Positions 22,565-30,820 are shown, counted from the stretch's first letter. The stretch: DNA of 64,000 nucleotides from JADJVL01 sp046331545 (GCA_046331545.1 JAXLQR010000002.1:2170001-2234000); one strand, 5' to 3'. The notes: generated from the sequence alone by a model not told the origin. A program made the numbers and translations.

Positions 22565-24199
22565 ATGCGCCCCGCCTCCGTGCTCCTCGCCAGCCTTCCG
22601 GCACTCCTCTCCGCCCAGGGCCTCCGGCCAGGTCCCCAGCCGCTGGTCCGGGCCGAGGCGCTGCGGGCCCACCTCGAATTCCTCTCCAGCGACCTGCTGG
22701 AAGGCCGGGGCACCGGCCAGCGGGGCGGGGACCTCACGGTGGCCTACCTGGAAACCCAGGCCCGCGCCCTCGGTCTCCAGCCGGTGGGTGGCAGCTACCG
22801 CCAGGCGGTGCGCATCGCGGGGATGAAGACCCGGACGGCGCAGTCCAGCCTGGTCTTCGAGACCCCCGCGGGCCCGCTGTCCCCGGCCTTCGGCGAGGAA
22901 CTGGTCCTGGGCGCTGGCCTTCCCCAGGCCTCCGTCGCCGTCGACGCGCCCCTGGTCTTCGTGGGCTACGGCATCGCGGCCCCCGAGGAGCGCTGGGACG
23001 ACTTCAAGGGCCTGGACCTGAAGGGCAAGGTCCTGGTGGCCATGGTGAACGACCCGCAGCCCACAGGTGCCGAACCCGACCGCTTCGGGGGGAAGAGCCT
23101 CACCTACTACGGCCGGTGGACCTACAAGTTCGAGGAGGCCAAGCGGCGCGGCGCCGCCGGCATCCTGCTCATCCACACGGACGCGTCCGCCGCCTACGGC
23201 TGGAGCGTGGTGCAGAACGGCTGGGCCCACGAACGCTTCATGCTGGCCTCCGGCGAAGGGCTGTCGCCGCTCCAGGGCTGGATGACCGACGCCACCGCCC
23301 GGAGGCTGTTCGCGGCCTGCGGCGAGGACCTCGACGCCCTGCGGGCCACCGCGGAGTCCCGGGACTTCCATCCCGTGGTCCTCAAGGCCCGGGCGAAGGC
23401 CATCCTGCAGAGCGACGTGCGCACCGTGGACCAGTTCAACGTGGCGGGCCTCCTCCCGGGCAGCGATCCGAAGGTGAAGGACGAGGTGGTGATCTTCTCC
23501 GCGCACTGGGACCACCTGGGCAAGGACGACGCCCTGGTGCAGCAGGGCAAGGACGGCATCTTCAACGGCGCGGTGGACAACGGATCGGGCACCTCGGCCC
23601 TGCTGGCGATGGCCCAGGCAGCCCAGGCCGCGCGGCCCCGGCGCAGCCTGCTGTTCCTCTGGGTCTGCGCCGAGGAGCAGGGCCTCCTGGGCAGCGAGGC
23701 CTACGCGGCCCGCCCGCTGGTGCCCCTCGCCAGGACCGCCGCGGTCCTGAACCTCGACAGCCTCAACATCGGTGGCCTCACCGCCGACGTCGGCCTCGCC
23801 GGGGCCGAGCGCACGGACCTCCTGGCCCTGGGTTCGGAAGCAGCCAGGGCCATGGGCCTGAAGGTCGCCGAAGCGCGCCCCGACCTCGGCGGCGGGTACT
23901 TCCGTTCGGACCACTTCAGCTTCGCCAAGGCCGGGGTGCCCGCCTTCTCCATCGGCGGCGGGTCGCAGTTCGTGAAGGACCCCGAGGGGGCCAAGGCGCG
24001 GGCCGAGGCCTACCGGAAGCAGCGCTACCACCAGGTCACCGACGAGTTCGATCCCGCCTGGGACTTCGAGGCCATGGCCCGGCAGGCCCAGTTCACGTTG
24101 AACCTCGGGCTGAAGGTGGCCGATGCCCCTGCGATGCCCGCGTGGAAGCCCGGCGAGGCCTTCGCCCGGGCCCGGGAGGCCTCCGGGACCGCGAAGTGA
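22565..24199 (+). CDS. Secreted M28 metallopeptidase with PA-type insert
   Basis: A 544-residue exported zinc peptidase. The signal peptide is MRPASVLLASLPALLSAQG. A PA-like domain (about residues 110-270) is inserted before the catalytic core, which has FSAHWDHLGKDD (His and Asp), GAVDNGSGTSALL (bridging Asp), CAEEQGLLGSEAY (Glu pair), RSDHFSFAKAGVP (Asp/His) and RYHQVTDEFD (last His). All five metal or catalytic positions are present. It probably works in the periplasm or outside the cell on peptides. The start is set by the signal peptide and GGAGA. It converges on the metallophosphoesterase. Confidence 0.9.
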   Translation: MRPASVLLASLPALLSAQGLRPGPQPLVRAEALRAHLEFLSSDLLEGRGTGQRGGDLTVAYLETQARALGLQPVGGSYRQAVRIAGMKTRTAQSSLVFETPAGPLSPAFGEELVLGAGLPQASVAVDAPLVFVGYGIAAPEERWDDFKGLDLKGKVLVAMVNDPQPTGAEPDRFGGKSLTYYGRWTYKFEEAKRRGAAGILLIHTDASAAYGWSVVQNGWAHERFMLASGEGLSPLQGWMTDATARRLFAACGEDLDALRATAESRDFHPVVLKARAKAILQSDVRTVDQFNVAGLLPGSDPKVKDEVVIFSAHWDHLGKDDALVQQGKDGIFNGAVDNGSGTSALLAMAQAAQAARPRRSLLFLWVCAEEQGLLGSEAYAARPLVPLARTAAVLNLDSLNIGGLTADVGLAGAERTDLLALGSEAARAMGLKVAEARPDLGGGYFRSDHFSFAKAGVPAFSIGGGSQFVKDPEGAKARAEAYRKQRYHQVTDEFDPAWDFEAMARQAQFTLNLGLKVADAPAMPAWKPGEAFARAREASGTAK

Positions 24200-24208
24200 A
24201 CGCGGACC

Positions 24209-25408
24209 TCAGCCGCGGCGGAGGGTGACGACCACGAGCTCGGGATCGGCGCCGATGCGCAGGGGCAGGGCCACCACGCCCAGGCCCCGGCTCACGTAGA
24301 GCAGGTCCCGGCCCTGGCGGTAGAGGCCGCCGGTGTAGGGGCCCAGGAACCGCGCGGTGCTCACGCCGGGGATGAGGTTGATCTGGCCACCGTGGGTGTG
24401 GCCGCTGAGGGTGAGCCGCGCGCCCGCGAGCCTCGCGAGATCCCAGTCCTCGGGCCGGTGGCTGAGGGCCACCCTCCAGGCGCCCTCGGGCAGGCCCCGG
24501 ACGGCGGCCACCCAGGAGGGCCCGGGCCCGAACCGGATCCCGCGGAACCGGCCATTCGCGGCCTGGGGGTCCTGCAGGCCGACGAGGGCGAGCAGGTCGC
24601 CGTTCCGGCGGACCACGGCGTGGGCGTTCTCGAGGCAGCGCCAGCCGGAGCCCTCGAGCCCCGCCCAGATGGGTCCGGGGTCCGTGAAGTAGTCGTGGTT
24701 GCCCAGGATGGCGAAGCGCCCGAGGGTCGTGGGCAGGTCCCGGAAGGCCTCCAGGAAGCCGAGGGCCTCCTCCGGCTGGCTGTCCACCACGTCGCCGGTG
24801 AGGAGCAGGAGGTCGGGGGCCTCCCGCAGGCAGAGCCGTCGCCAGCGTTCGATCGTCCCCGGGCCCACCAGCGGGCCGACGTGGAGGTCGCTCAGCTGCA
24901 CGAGGCGCAGGCCGTCGAAGGCGGGCGGGAGGTCGTCGAAGTTCAAGGTCAGCCGGGTCACGCCGGGTTCGCCGTAGGCCCGGGACGCGCCCCAGGCGCC
25001 CCCCGCCGCCGCGGCGCCGAAACCCGCGCCGGCCACCTTGCGGAGGAAGGCCCGCCGCGCGGGGTCGTGGGCCTCCTCCTCCGCCTCGCGCTCCGATTCC
25101 AGGTGCGGCAGCCGGTGTCGGAAGCGCCACCACCAGAGTCCCTCCGCCACCGCCAGGATCCCGAGATGCATGGCGGTGAAGGCCTGGAAGTAGAAGCCCA
25201 GGCGCGCCAGGGGCCGGATCGCGTGGCCGAAACCGTGGGTGGCGTGGCCGGTGAAGCGCAGGGCGAAGTAGACGAGGAGGGGCACGTGGATCGCCAGCAG
25301 GAGCCCCGGCAGCCAGGCCCGCACGCGGTCCGGTGCGATGCGCCGCAGGACCCGCCAGTGCAGAAGCTGCACGGCGAGGATGAAGGCGAGCAGGGAGAAG
25401 AAGAGCAC
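24209..25408 (-). CDS. Membrane-anchored metallophosphoesterase (YaeI-like)
   Basis: A 399-residue protein with an N-terminal membrane region of three to four helices (LFFSLLAFILAVQLLHW onward), then a calcineurin-type phosphoesterase domain. Metal-binding motifs appear in order: LSDLHVG, LTGDVVDS, LGNHDYF, ALSHRPED and SGHTHGGQ. Relatives are UDP-diacylglucosamine or nucleotide-type hydrolases, but this form is unassigned. The segment between the halves (DPARRAFLRKVAGAGF) resembles a twin-arginine motif followed by a hydrophobic stretch. The GTG at 25408 is chosen because it opens the first helix with GAGGGGG upstream. An in-frame GTG at 25474 gives a poor extension. Confidence 0.86.
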   Translation of the reverse strand: MLFFSLLAFILAVQLLHWRVLRRIAPDRVRAWLPGLLLAIHVPLLVYFALRFTGHATHGFGHAIRPLARLGFYFQAFTAMHLGILAVAEGLWWWRFRHRLPHLESEREAEEEAHDPARRAFLRKVAGAGFGAAAAGGAWGASRAYGEPGVTRLTLNFDDLPPAFDGLRLVQLSDLHVGPLVGPGTIERWRRLCLREAPDLLLLTGDVVDSQPEEALGFLEAFRDLPTTLGRFAILGNHDYFTDPGPIWAGLEGSGWRCLENAHAVVRRNGDLLALVGLQDPQAANGRFRGIRFGPGPSWVAAVRGLPEGAWRVALSHRPEDWDLARLAGARLTLSGHTHGGQINLIPGVSTARFLGPYTGGLYRQGRDLLYVSRGLGVVALPLRIGADPELVVVTLRRG

Positions 25409-25486
25409 GGCCCCCTCAGGGTGCCTGCAGGGGCGGGGCGAGGGAATCGCGGACGGTCCTGTGATCCAGCGCACAGGCCCGGGGGG

Positions 25487-25531
25487 TTGACGTCGGATTC
25501 AAATTTATAGAGACTCAATCTCAAAGAGATT
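25487..25531 (+). promoter_or_regulatory. Promoter/operator region of the apbE operon
   Basis: TTGACG (25487-25492) may be a -35; TATAGA (25506-25511) is the nearest -10 but the 13-base spacer is short. GAGACTCAATCTCAA at 25510-25524 is the reverse complement of TTGAGATTGAGTCTC. It matches the operator before bfd except for a six-base gap. AATCTC AAA GAGATT (25517-25531) is a perfect inverted repeat three bases from the ATG. The region is notably A+T-rich for this genome. Confidence 0.45.
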
Positions 25532-25534
25532 TCC

Positions 25535-26479
25535 ATGCTCCGCCTCCACGCCACCGCCCCCCTGACCCTCGCCCTCCTGGCCACCTGTCCCGCCTGGGGC
25601 CAGCCCGGACTGGAGCGGAAGGTCCTGGCCATGGGAACGGTGCTCGCCCTCCACCTGGAGGGCGGGGACCAGGCCCGGCTCCAGGCCGGCGCCGAGGCCG
25701 CCCTGGCCGAAGTGGGCCGCATCGAGGCCGCGTGTTCCACATGGCGTCCCGAGTCGGCCTGGTCCCGCCTGAACGCGGCGGAGGGGCGGGCGGTGGCCCT
25801 CGACAGGGAGTGGATCGACCTCCTCGAGGCCGCGAAGCGCTGGACCGCGCGCACGGGCGGCGCCTTCGATCCCTGCCTGCGGCCCCTCATGGAGGCCTGG
25901 GACGTCCGCGGCCGGGGCCGCGTGCCTGGCGCCGGCGAGCGGGCCCTCGCCCTGCGCGAGAGTGGCGCGGAACACCTGGTCCTCGATCGGGAAGCCGGGA
26001 CCGCGCGGCTCGAGGGTCGCCATGCGGGTGTGGAGGAGGGTGGCTTCGTCAAAGGCTATGCCCTCGACCGCGCCCTCGCCGCGGCCCGGGAGGCCGGGGC
26101 CCGGACGGGATGGTTCGATTTCGGCGGGCAGGTGCTGGTCGCGGGCGAGCGCGTCGTGCCGGTCGCGCGGCCCGGGCCGCGCGACCGCCTCGCCCTTACG
26201 GTCCGGCTGCGGGACGCCTCCCTGGCCACCAGCGGGACGTCGGAGCGGGGCCGGCACATCCTCGACCCCCGCACCGGTCGGCCCTGCCCGGCCTGGGGCT
26301 CGGTGTCCGTGGTGGCGCCCACCGCCTTCGAGGCCGACGTGCTATCCACCGCCCTCTACGTGATGGGGCCCACGCAGGGCCTCGCCTGGGCCGAGGCCCG
26401 GGGCCTTCCCGCCTGCTTTCTCCACACCCACGGCCGCCGTCGCATGACCGACGCCTTCGCGGCCCTGCTCGTCCCCTGA
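25535..26479 (+). CDS. apbE: FAD:protein FMN transferase
   Basis: A 314-residue exported ApbE enzyme that covalently attaches FMN from FAD to a Thr or Ser of target proteins outside the cytoplasm. A signal peptide (about 1-22) is followed by MGTVLALHL and the family motifs EEGGFVKGYALDRALAA (FAD and Mg binding), SGTSERGRHILDPRTGRP and ADVLSTALYVMGP. Length is typical. It heads a five-gene operon whose fourth gene encodes an FMN-binding protein with an SGAT acceptor site, its likely target. The upstream operator is shared with bfd. Confidence 0.93.
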   Translation: MLRLHATAPLTLALLATCPAWGQPGLERKVLAMGTVLALHLEGGDQARLQAGAEAALAEVGRIEAACSTWRPESAWSRLNAAEGRAVALDREWIDLLEAAKRWTARTGGAFDPCLRPLMEAWDVRGRGRVPGAGERALALRESGAEHLVLDREAGTARLEGRHAGVEEGGFVKGYALDRALAAAREAGARTGWFDFGGQVLVAGERVVPVARPGPRDRLALTVRLRDASLATSGTSERGRHILDPRTGRPCPAWGSVSVVAPTAFEADVLSTALYVMGPTQGLAWAEARGLPACFLHTHGRRRMTDAFAALLVP

Positions 26480-26488
26480 GGAGACTCG

Positions 26489-27793
26489 ATGAAACCCCTG
26501 CTCAGCACCCTGGCCCTGGCCCTGCTCGCTTCGCCGGTCTTCGCCCAGGACAAGCCCGATACCGAGAAGCGCGTCGCGGACCTGGAACGCAAGCTGGAGA
26601 TCCTGAGCCGCGAACTGGAGGCCCAGAAGTCGGGAACGACGGCTCCCCAGGCGGCTGAGGCGGGCAGGTTCGGCCTCGCGCCCGCCGCGTCCAAGGTCTA
26701 CGACACCCCGGGCGGCCTCTCGGTGGGCGGGTATGGCGAGCTCGTCTACGAGAACTTCGAGAACCGCCTGCAGAATGGCGAGCGAAGCCCCAGGAGCCCC
26801 AACGCCGACAACCTCCGGCTGATCCTCTACACCGGCTACAAGTTCTCCGACCGCATCGTGTTCAATTCCGAGCTGGAGTTCGAGCACGGCGGCTACAGCG
26901 ACGAGCATGTGGAAGGCGAAGTGAAGGTGGAGTTCGCCTACTTCGACTTTTTGTGGAGGAAGGAGCTGAACGTCCGCGCGGGGCAGGTCCTCATGCCCCT
27001 GGGCTTCATCAACGAGATCCACGAACCGCCCACGGTGCTGAGCGTGAAGCGGCCGTTCACCGAGCGGGCCATCATCCCCGCCACCTGGAGCGAGATCGGC
27101 GTGGGGGTCCACGGCGAGCTGCCCGCCGGTCTCAGCTATCGCGCCTACCTCACCACCGGGCTGCAGGCCACGCACCGCGAGGAGGGCCTCACCGAGGGCT
27201 TCGACGACGGCGGCATCCGGGGCGGACGCCAGGGCGGGAAGGAGGCCTTCGCCCGCAGCCTCGCCCTCTCGGGCCGCCTGGACTGGAGCCCCATGCCCGG
27301 ATTCCTCTTCGGGGCGAGCTTCTTCACCGGCAACAGCGGGACCAACACGGAGGCGGGCGAAGGTCCGAGGATCACCACGACGGTGATGGACCTGCACGGG
27401 GAGCTCCGCCTCCGCGGCTGGCAGGTGCGGGCCCTCTGGGCGCGGTTCACCAACTCCGCCACCGGCGTGGACCAGCTCGACCCCACGGACCCCGCGCGGC
27501 ATGTGGGCACCAAGGCCGGCGGAGCCTACCTGGAGGCGGGCTACGACGTGCTCAACGGGCGATCCGGCAAGCAGGCGCTCATCCCCTTCCTCCGCCTCGA
27601 GCGGGTCGACACCCAGAAGTCGGTGATGGCGGGCGTCGATGCGGATCCGGCCAACGACCAGAAGATCACCACCGTGGGCCTGAGCTGGAAGCCGCTCCCC
27701 CAGGTGGCGGTGAAGGCTGACGTGATGAAGGTGACCAACGGCGCCCGCACCGGGCGCAACCAGTTCAACCTGGCCCTGGGCTACTACTTCTGA
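26489..27793 (+). CDS. Outer-membrane beta-barrel protein, phosphate-porin-like
   Basis: A 434-residue exported protein with a signal peptide (MKPLLSTLALALLASPVFAQ), a short coiled coil (TEKRVADLERKLEILSRELE) and a long run of amphipathic beta strands ending in NLALGYYF, the aromatic C-terminus used as a barrel sorting signal. The plan resembles OprO/OprP-type porins, with a periplasmic coiled coil before the barrel. The ligand is unknown. It has a GAGGAGA Shine-Dalgarno and starts nine bases after apbE. In this operon it could admit substrates, or be an outer-membrane part of an electron-transfer route. Confidence 0.85.
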   Translation: MKPLLSTLALALLASPVFAQDKPDTEKRVADLERKLEILSRELEAQKSGTTAPQAAEAGRFGLAPAASKVYDTPGGLSVGGYGELVYENFENRLQNGERSPRSPNADNLRLILYTGYKFSDRIVFNSELEFEHGGYSDEHVEGEVKVEFAYFDFLWRKELNVRAGQVLMPLGFINEIHEPPTVLSVKRPFTERAIIPATWSEIGVGVHGELPAGLSYRAYLTTGLQATHREEGLTEGFDDGGIRGGRQGGKEAFARSLALSGRLDWSPMPGFLFGASFFTGNSGTNTEAGEGPRITTTVMDLHGELRLRGWQVRALWARFTNSATGVDQLDPTDPARHVGTKAGGAYLEAGYDVLNGRSGKQALIPFLRLERVDTQKSVMAGVDADPANDQKITTVGLSWKPLPQVAVKADVMKVTNGARTGRNQFNLALGYYF

Positions 27794-27800
27794 GGCCCCC

Positions 27801-28928
27801 ATGAGGTTCCGCCCGCTCCTCCTCCTTCCCGCGCTGCCCCTGGCAGCCTTCCTGCTCGCGGCCTGCAGCGGCGGAACGGCCCCCGCCGACACCGCGCGGA
27901 AGATCGACGCCGGCCGCGCCGTCTTCTTCGACGAGTCCCTCTCCGAACCCGGGGGACAGTCCTGCGCTTCCTGCCATGCCCCCGAACGGGGCTTCACGGA
28001 TCCCCGGCCGGGCCCCACGTCGGAGGGCGTGGTGCGGAGGCTCTTCGGGTTCCGCAACGCGCCCAGCACGTCCTACGCGGCCTTCGCCCCGGCCTTCCAC
28101 TGGGACGGGGAGGCGGGCACCTACGTGGGCGGCATCTTCCTGGACGGTCGGGCCGCCGGCCTGGAGGCCCAGGCCCAGGGGCCGCCGCTGAATCCCATCG
28201 AGATGCACAACCCGGACCGGGCGACCTACGTGGCCAAGGTGGCTCGGGCCTCCTATGCGGGCCTCTTCAAGGAGGCCTTCGGCCCGGACATCTTCCAGGA
28301 CGAGGCCCGGGCCTTCGACGCCATCGCCGCGGCGGTGGCGGCCTTTGAGCGGAGCTCGGAGGTGTCGCCCTTCAGCTCCCGCTATGACGAGCACCTGAAG
28401 GGGCGCAGCACCCTGACCGCCCAGGAGCGGCGCGGGCTGGCGCTCTTCGAGGGGCGGGCCGGCTGCGCCGCCTGCCACCCCAGCCGCACCCGCCCGGGCG
28501 GCGGCGCGCCCCTCTTCACGGACTTCACCTACGACAACCTCGGGGTACCCGCGAACCCGGAGAACCCCTTCTACCGGATGCCGCCTTCGGTGAATCCCGC
28601 CGGCGCGGGCTTCGCGGACGAGGGGCTGGCCTTGAATCCCCGGGTGATCGCCGATGGGCGTGCCCCGCAGAGTCGCGGAAAGTTCAAGGTGCCCACCCTG
28701 CGCAATCTGGCCTTGACCGGCCCGTACATGCACAACGGCGTGTTCACCACCCTCAAGGAGGTGGTGGCCTTCTACAACCGTCGCGACCGGGAGCCCGCAC
28801 GCTTCGGACCGCCAGAGGTTCCCCGGAACGTGAACACTCGGGAGCTGGGGGACCTGGGCCTCAGCGAGCGGGACGAGGAGGATCTCGTGGCGTTCCTGCT
28901 CACGCTGACGGACGGCTACAGTCGATGA
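27801..28928 (+). CDS. Diheme cytochrome c peroxidase (CcpA/MauG family), lipoprotein
   Basis: A 375-residue exported diheme protein. The signal ends in a lipobox (LLAAC, lipidated Cys22). Two haem c sites are present: CASCH (Cys55, Cys58, His59) and CAACH (Cys222, Cys225, His226). MPPSVNPAG and GKFKVPTLRNLALTGPYMHN are typical of bacterial cytochrome c peroxidases. The family usually reduces hydrogen peroxide in the periplasm; MauG-like members oxidise proteins instead. It starts seven bases after the barrel gene and overlaps the FMN-binding gene (ATGA), so it is tightly linked to a flavoprotein that could donate its electrons. Confidence 0.93.
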   Translation: MRFRPLLLLPALPLAAFLLAACSGGTAPADTARKIDAGRAVFFDESLSEPGGQSCASCHAPERGFTDPRPGPTSEGVVRRLFGFRNAPSTSYAAFAPAFHWDGEAGTYVGGIFLDGRAAGLEAQAQGPPLNPIEMHNPDRATYVAKVARASYAGLFKEAFGPDIFQDEARAFDAIAAAVAAFERSSEVSPFSSRYDEHLKGRSTLTAQERRGLALFEGRAGCAACHPSRTRPGGGAPLFTDFTYDNLGVPANPENPFYRMPPSVNPAGAGFADEGLALNPRVIADGRAPQSRGKFKVPTLRNLALTGPYMHNGVFTTLKEVVAFYNRRDREPARFGPPEVPRNVNTRELGDLGLSERDEEDLVAFLLTLTDGYSR

Positions 28929-29461
28929 CGATGCTTCCGTTCGGTCTCCGAGGCCTCCTGCCCGTCCTTGGGGCCACGGCCCTGGCGGCGGCGCTCCCCA
29001 CCCAGGACCAGGCCCTGGCCATGGCTTTCCCGGGGGCCGCGATGCAGCGCCGGGAGCACTTCCTCGAGGAGGCCCAGGCCCGGAAGGTCAAGGCCCTGGC
29101 CGGCGTCGAACTCTCCGGGCTCTGGATCGTGGCCTACGAAGCCCGCAAGGACGGCCGGCTCCTGGGCGTGGCCTTCTTCGACACCCACCGCGTGCGGACC
29201 CTGAACGAGACGGCGATGGTCGCGGTTTCCGCGGAAGGGAAGGTCCTCCGGGTGGAGGTGGTGGCCTTCCGCGAGCCGGCTGAGTACATGGCCAAGGAGG
29301 CCTGGAAGCAGCAGCTCGTGGGGCGGGGGCTGGACGGCGAGCTGAAGCTTGGGCGGGGGATCCGGCCGCTGTCCGGCGCGACGCTCACCGCCAATGCCCT
29401 CACCGACGCTGCGCGCCGGGGCCTCGCCCTCTGGCAGGTGCTCTACGGATCGCCGAAATGA
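28925..29461 (+). CDS. Extracytoplasmic FMN-binding protein, likely ApbE target
   Basis: A 178-residue protein with an N-terminal hydrophobic signal or anchor (about 4-25) and an FMN_bind domain like that of RnfG/NqrC. LSGATLTANALTDAAR holds the SGAT acceptor (Thr153), where ApbE attaches FMN by a phosphoester bond. The domain is small and solitary, unlike the larger RnfG. Both its ends overlap neighbours by four bases (ATGA at 28925 and 29458), suggesting fixed stoichiometry with the diheme peroxidase and the membrane protein. It probably shuttles electrons in the periplasm. Confidence 0.88.
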   Translation: MTMLPFGLRGLLPVLGATALAAALPTQDQALAMAFPGAAMQRREHFLEEAQARKVKALAGVELSGLWIVAYEARKDGRLLGVAFFDTHRVRTLNETAMVAVSAEGKVLRVEVVAFREPAEYMAKEAWKQQLVGRGLDGELKLGRGIRPLSGATLTANALTDAARRGLALWQVLYGSPK

Positions 29462-29907
29462 GTGTCCTCGAGCGCGCCTCCCTGCACGCCAGCGCATTCC
29501 TGATGGCGGCCACCGGCCTCATCTACGGATGGCTGCGGTACTTCGGACAGCGGTTGGGGGACTTCGGGCCGGAGCCCCATCCGCTCCAGTCCCTGCTCCA
29601 GCACCTGCACGTGCTGTCCGCGCCGCTGCTGGTGTTCACCCTGGGCATGCTGCTCCGGGGCCACGTCCAGCCGATGCTGCGTCGGAGACCCCCCGTGGGG
29701 AAGCGCACGGGGCTCGGTTCCATCTTCACCGTGGCGCCCATGGTCCTGGCGGGATACGGCGTCCAGGTGGCGGTGGACCCCGCGTGGCGAACAGTCCTGG
29801 CCTGGATCCATGGCGTGGCCAGCCTGGCCTTCCTGGCCGGATACCTGGGGCATCTGGCGCGGACCCGGGAGCAGGCGCGGCGGGACCGGGAGGCCGGCCT
29901 GGACTGA
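29458..29907 (+). CDS. Four-helix His-rich membrane protein, possible cytochrome b
   Basis: A 149-residue inner-membrane protein with four hydrophobic segments (about 8-28, 50-68, 85-105 and 112-132). Histidines sit at helix ends in a pattern suited to haem: His49, His51 and His69 around helix 2, His118 and His131 around helix 4, plus His10. DUF4405-type cytochrome b proteins often accompany ApbE-linked FMN_bind proteins; the resemblance is by layout, not a confident family match. It is last in the operon and coupled to the FMN-binding gene. It may pass quinol or cytoplasmic electrons outward. Confidence 0.75.
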   Translation: MSVLERASLHASAFLMAATGLIYGWLRYFGQRLGDFGPEPHPLQSLLQHLHVLSAPLLVFTLGMLLRGHVQPMLRRRPPVGKRTGLGSIFTVAPMVLAGYGVQVAVDPAWRTVLAWIHGVASLAFLAGYLGHLARTREQARRDREAGLD

Positions 29908-29932
29908 GTCCGGTGTGATCGGCATCAACATG

Positions 29933-29967
29933 ATTGAGATTGATTCGGAGTCTCAATACCTTACAAT
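29933..29967 (+). promoter_or_regulatory. Operator and promoter of bfd
   Basis: ATTGAGA (29933-29939) and TCTCAAT (29951-29957) form an inverted repeat around 11 bases. The inner 19 bases match the classical Fur box at 11 of 19 positions by my count. TTGATT (29940-29945) and TACAAT (29962-29967), 16 bases apart, make a plausible -35/-10 pair, so a bound repressor would cover the -35. The sequence TTGAGATTGA...GTCTC recurs before apbE. Confidence 0.5.
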
Positions 29968-29987
29968 GGACCCTGGAGCGGGAATCC

Positions 29988-30242
29988 ATGTACGTCTGCA
30001 ACTGCAACGGGATCCGGGAGCGGGACATCCGCCGTGCCGTCCTCGAGGATGGCGCCCGGACCGCGCGCGACGTGTTCCGGGCCTGTGGCGCGGAGCCCCA
30101 ATGCCGCATGTGCATCCCCGACATCCGGCGCCTGGTGGAGGACGTGCTGGCCGAGACCGTGGCCCTGGGCCAGGTCTGCGCCCTGGCCCGGCCGGAGGCG
30201 CCCGTCCTGCCCGCCGCCGCGGTCGCGCGCAAGGCAAGCTGA
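29988..30242 (+). CDS. bfd: Bacterioferritin-associated ferredoxin (Bfd-like)
   Basis: An 84-residue [2Fe-2S] protein. The Bfd cluster pattern is present: YVCNCNG (Cys4, Cys6) and CRMC (Cys39, Cys42). Bfd docks on bacterioferritin and donates electrons that release stored iron. The ATG at 29988 is chosen because the conserved N-terminus starts there and GGAG lies upstream; the open frame extends further into the promoter. An Ala-rich tail follows the domain. bfr follows after 76 bases, the classical pair. A Fur-like operator overlaps its promoter. Confidence 0.92.
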   Translation: MYVCNCNGIRERDIRRAVLEDGARTARDVFRACGAEPQCRMCIPDIRRLVEDVLAETVALGQVCALARPEAPVLPAAAVARKAS

Positions 30243-30289
30243 CCGAGGACAGGCCGGCGCGCCCGGTTGGAGACGCCCCGGCCTTGGGC

Positions 30290-30297
30290 TACCGTGG
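30290..30297 (+). promoter_or_regulatory. -10-like element TACCGTGG upstream of bfr
   Basis: TACCGTGG lies 21 bases before the bfr ATG and would give a short leader that contains AAGGAG. It suggests bfr has its own promoter besides read-through from bfd. Confidence 0.35.
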
Positions 30298-30318
30298 GAC
30301 ATCGTTCAAGGAGCCGAC

Positions 30319-30798
30319 ATGAAAGGCGACAAGGCCATCCTGCAGCACCTCAACAAGCTCCTGAAGAACGAGCTGACCGCCATCAACCAGTACTTCCTCC
30401 ATGCCCGCATGGCGAGGAACTGGGGGCTCAAGCGCCTGGGCGAGCGCGAGTACAAGGAGTCCATCGACGAGATGAAGCACGCGGACCGCCTCATCGAGCG
30501 GATCCTCTTCCTCGAGGGCCTCCCCAACCTCCAGGATCTCGGCAAGCTGCGCATCGGCGAGAACGCCCTCGAGATGCTGCAGTGCGACCTGGCCCTCGAG
30601 ATGGAGGCGATCCCGGCGCTGAAGGCCGCCATCGCGGACTGCGAGGCGAAGAAGGACTACGTCACCCGGGACCTGCTCGCCGGGATCCTCGAGAGCGAGG
30701 AGGAGGCCGTGGATTGGCTGGAGACCCACCTCGGGCTCGCCGAACAGATGGGGTTGCCGAACTTCCTCCAGAGCATGGCGGGGGACCCCACCAGCTGA
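30319..30798 (+). CDS. bfr: Bacterioferritin
   Basis: A 159-residue haem-containing ferritin that forms 24-subunit iron stores. Diiron ligands fit: Glu18 in LLKNELTAINQYFLHARM, Glu51 and His54 in DEMKHADRLIERILFLEG, with the haem-ligand Met52 conserved between subunits. GLPNLQDLGKLRIGEN and the WLETHLGLAEQMGLPNFLQ end are canonical. The ATG at 30319 has AAGGAG six bases upstream. It is paired with bfd, and the flavin/haem operon lies just before both. Confidence 0.97.
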   Translation: MKGDKAILQHLNKLLKNELTAINQYFLHARMARNWGLKRLGEREYKESIDEMKHADRLIERILFLEGLPNLQDLGKLRIGENALEMLQCDLALEMEAIPALKAAIADCEAKKDYVTRDLLAGILESEEEAVDWLETHLGLAEQMGLPNFLQSMAGDPTS

Positions 30799-30812
30799 GG
30801 CATCGCGCCCCG

Positions 30813-30820
30813 TAGACTGG
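30813..30820 (+). promoter_or_regulatory. -10-like element TAGACTGG of mutL
   Basis: TAGACT is followed by GGGGTC and the ATG at 30825: the six-base leaderless spacing. Confidence 0.5.
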
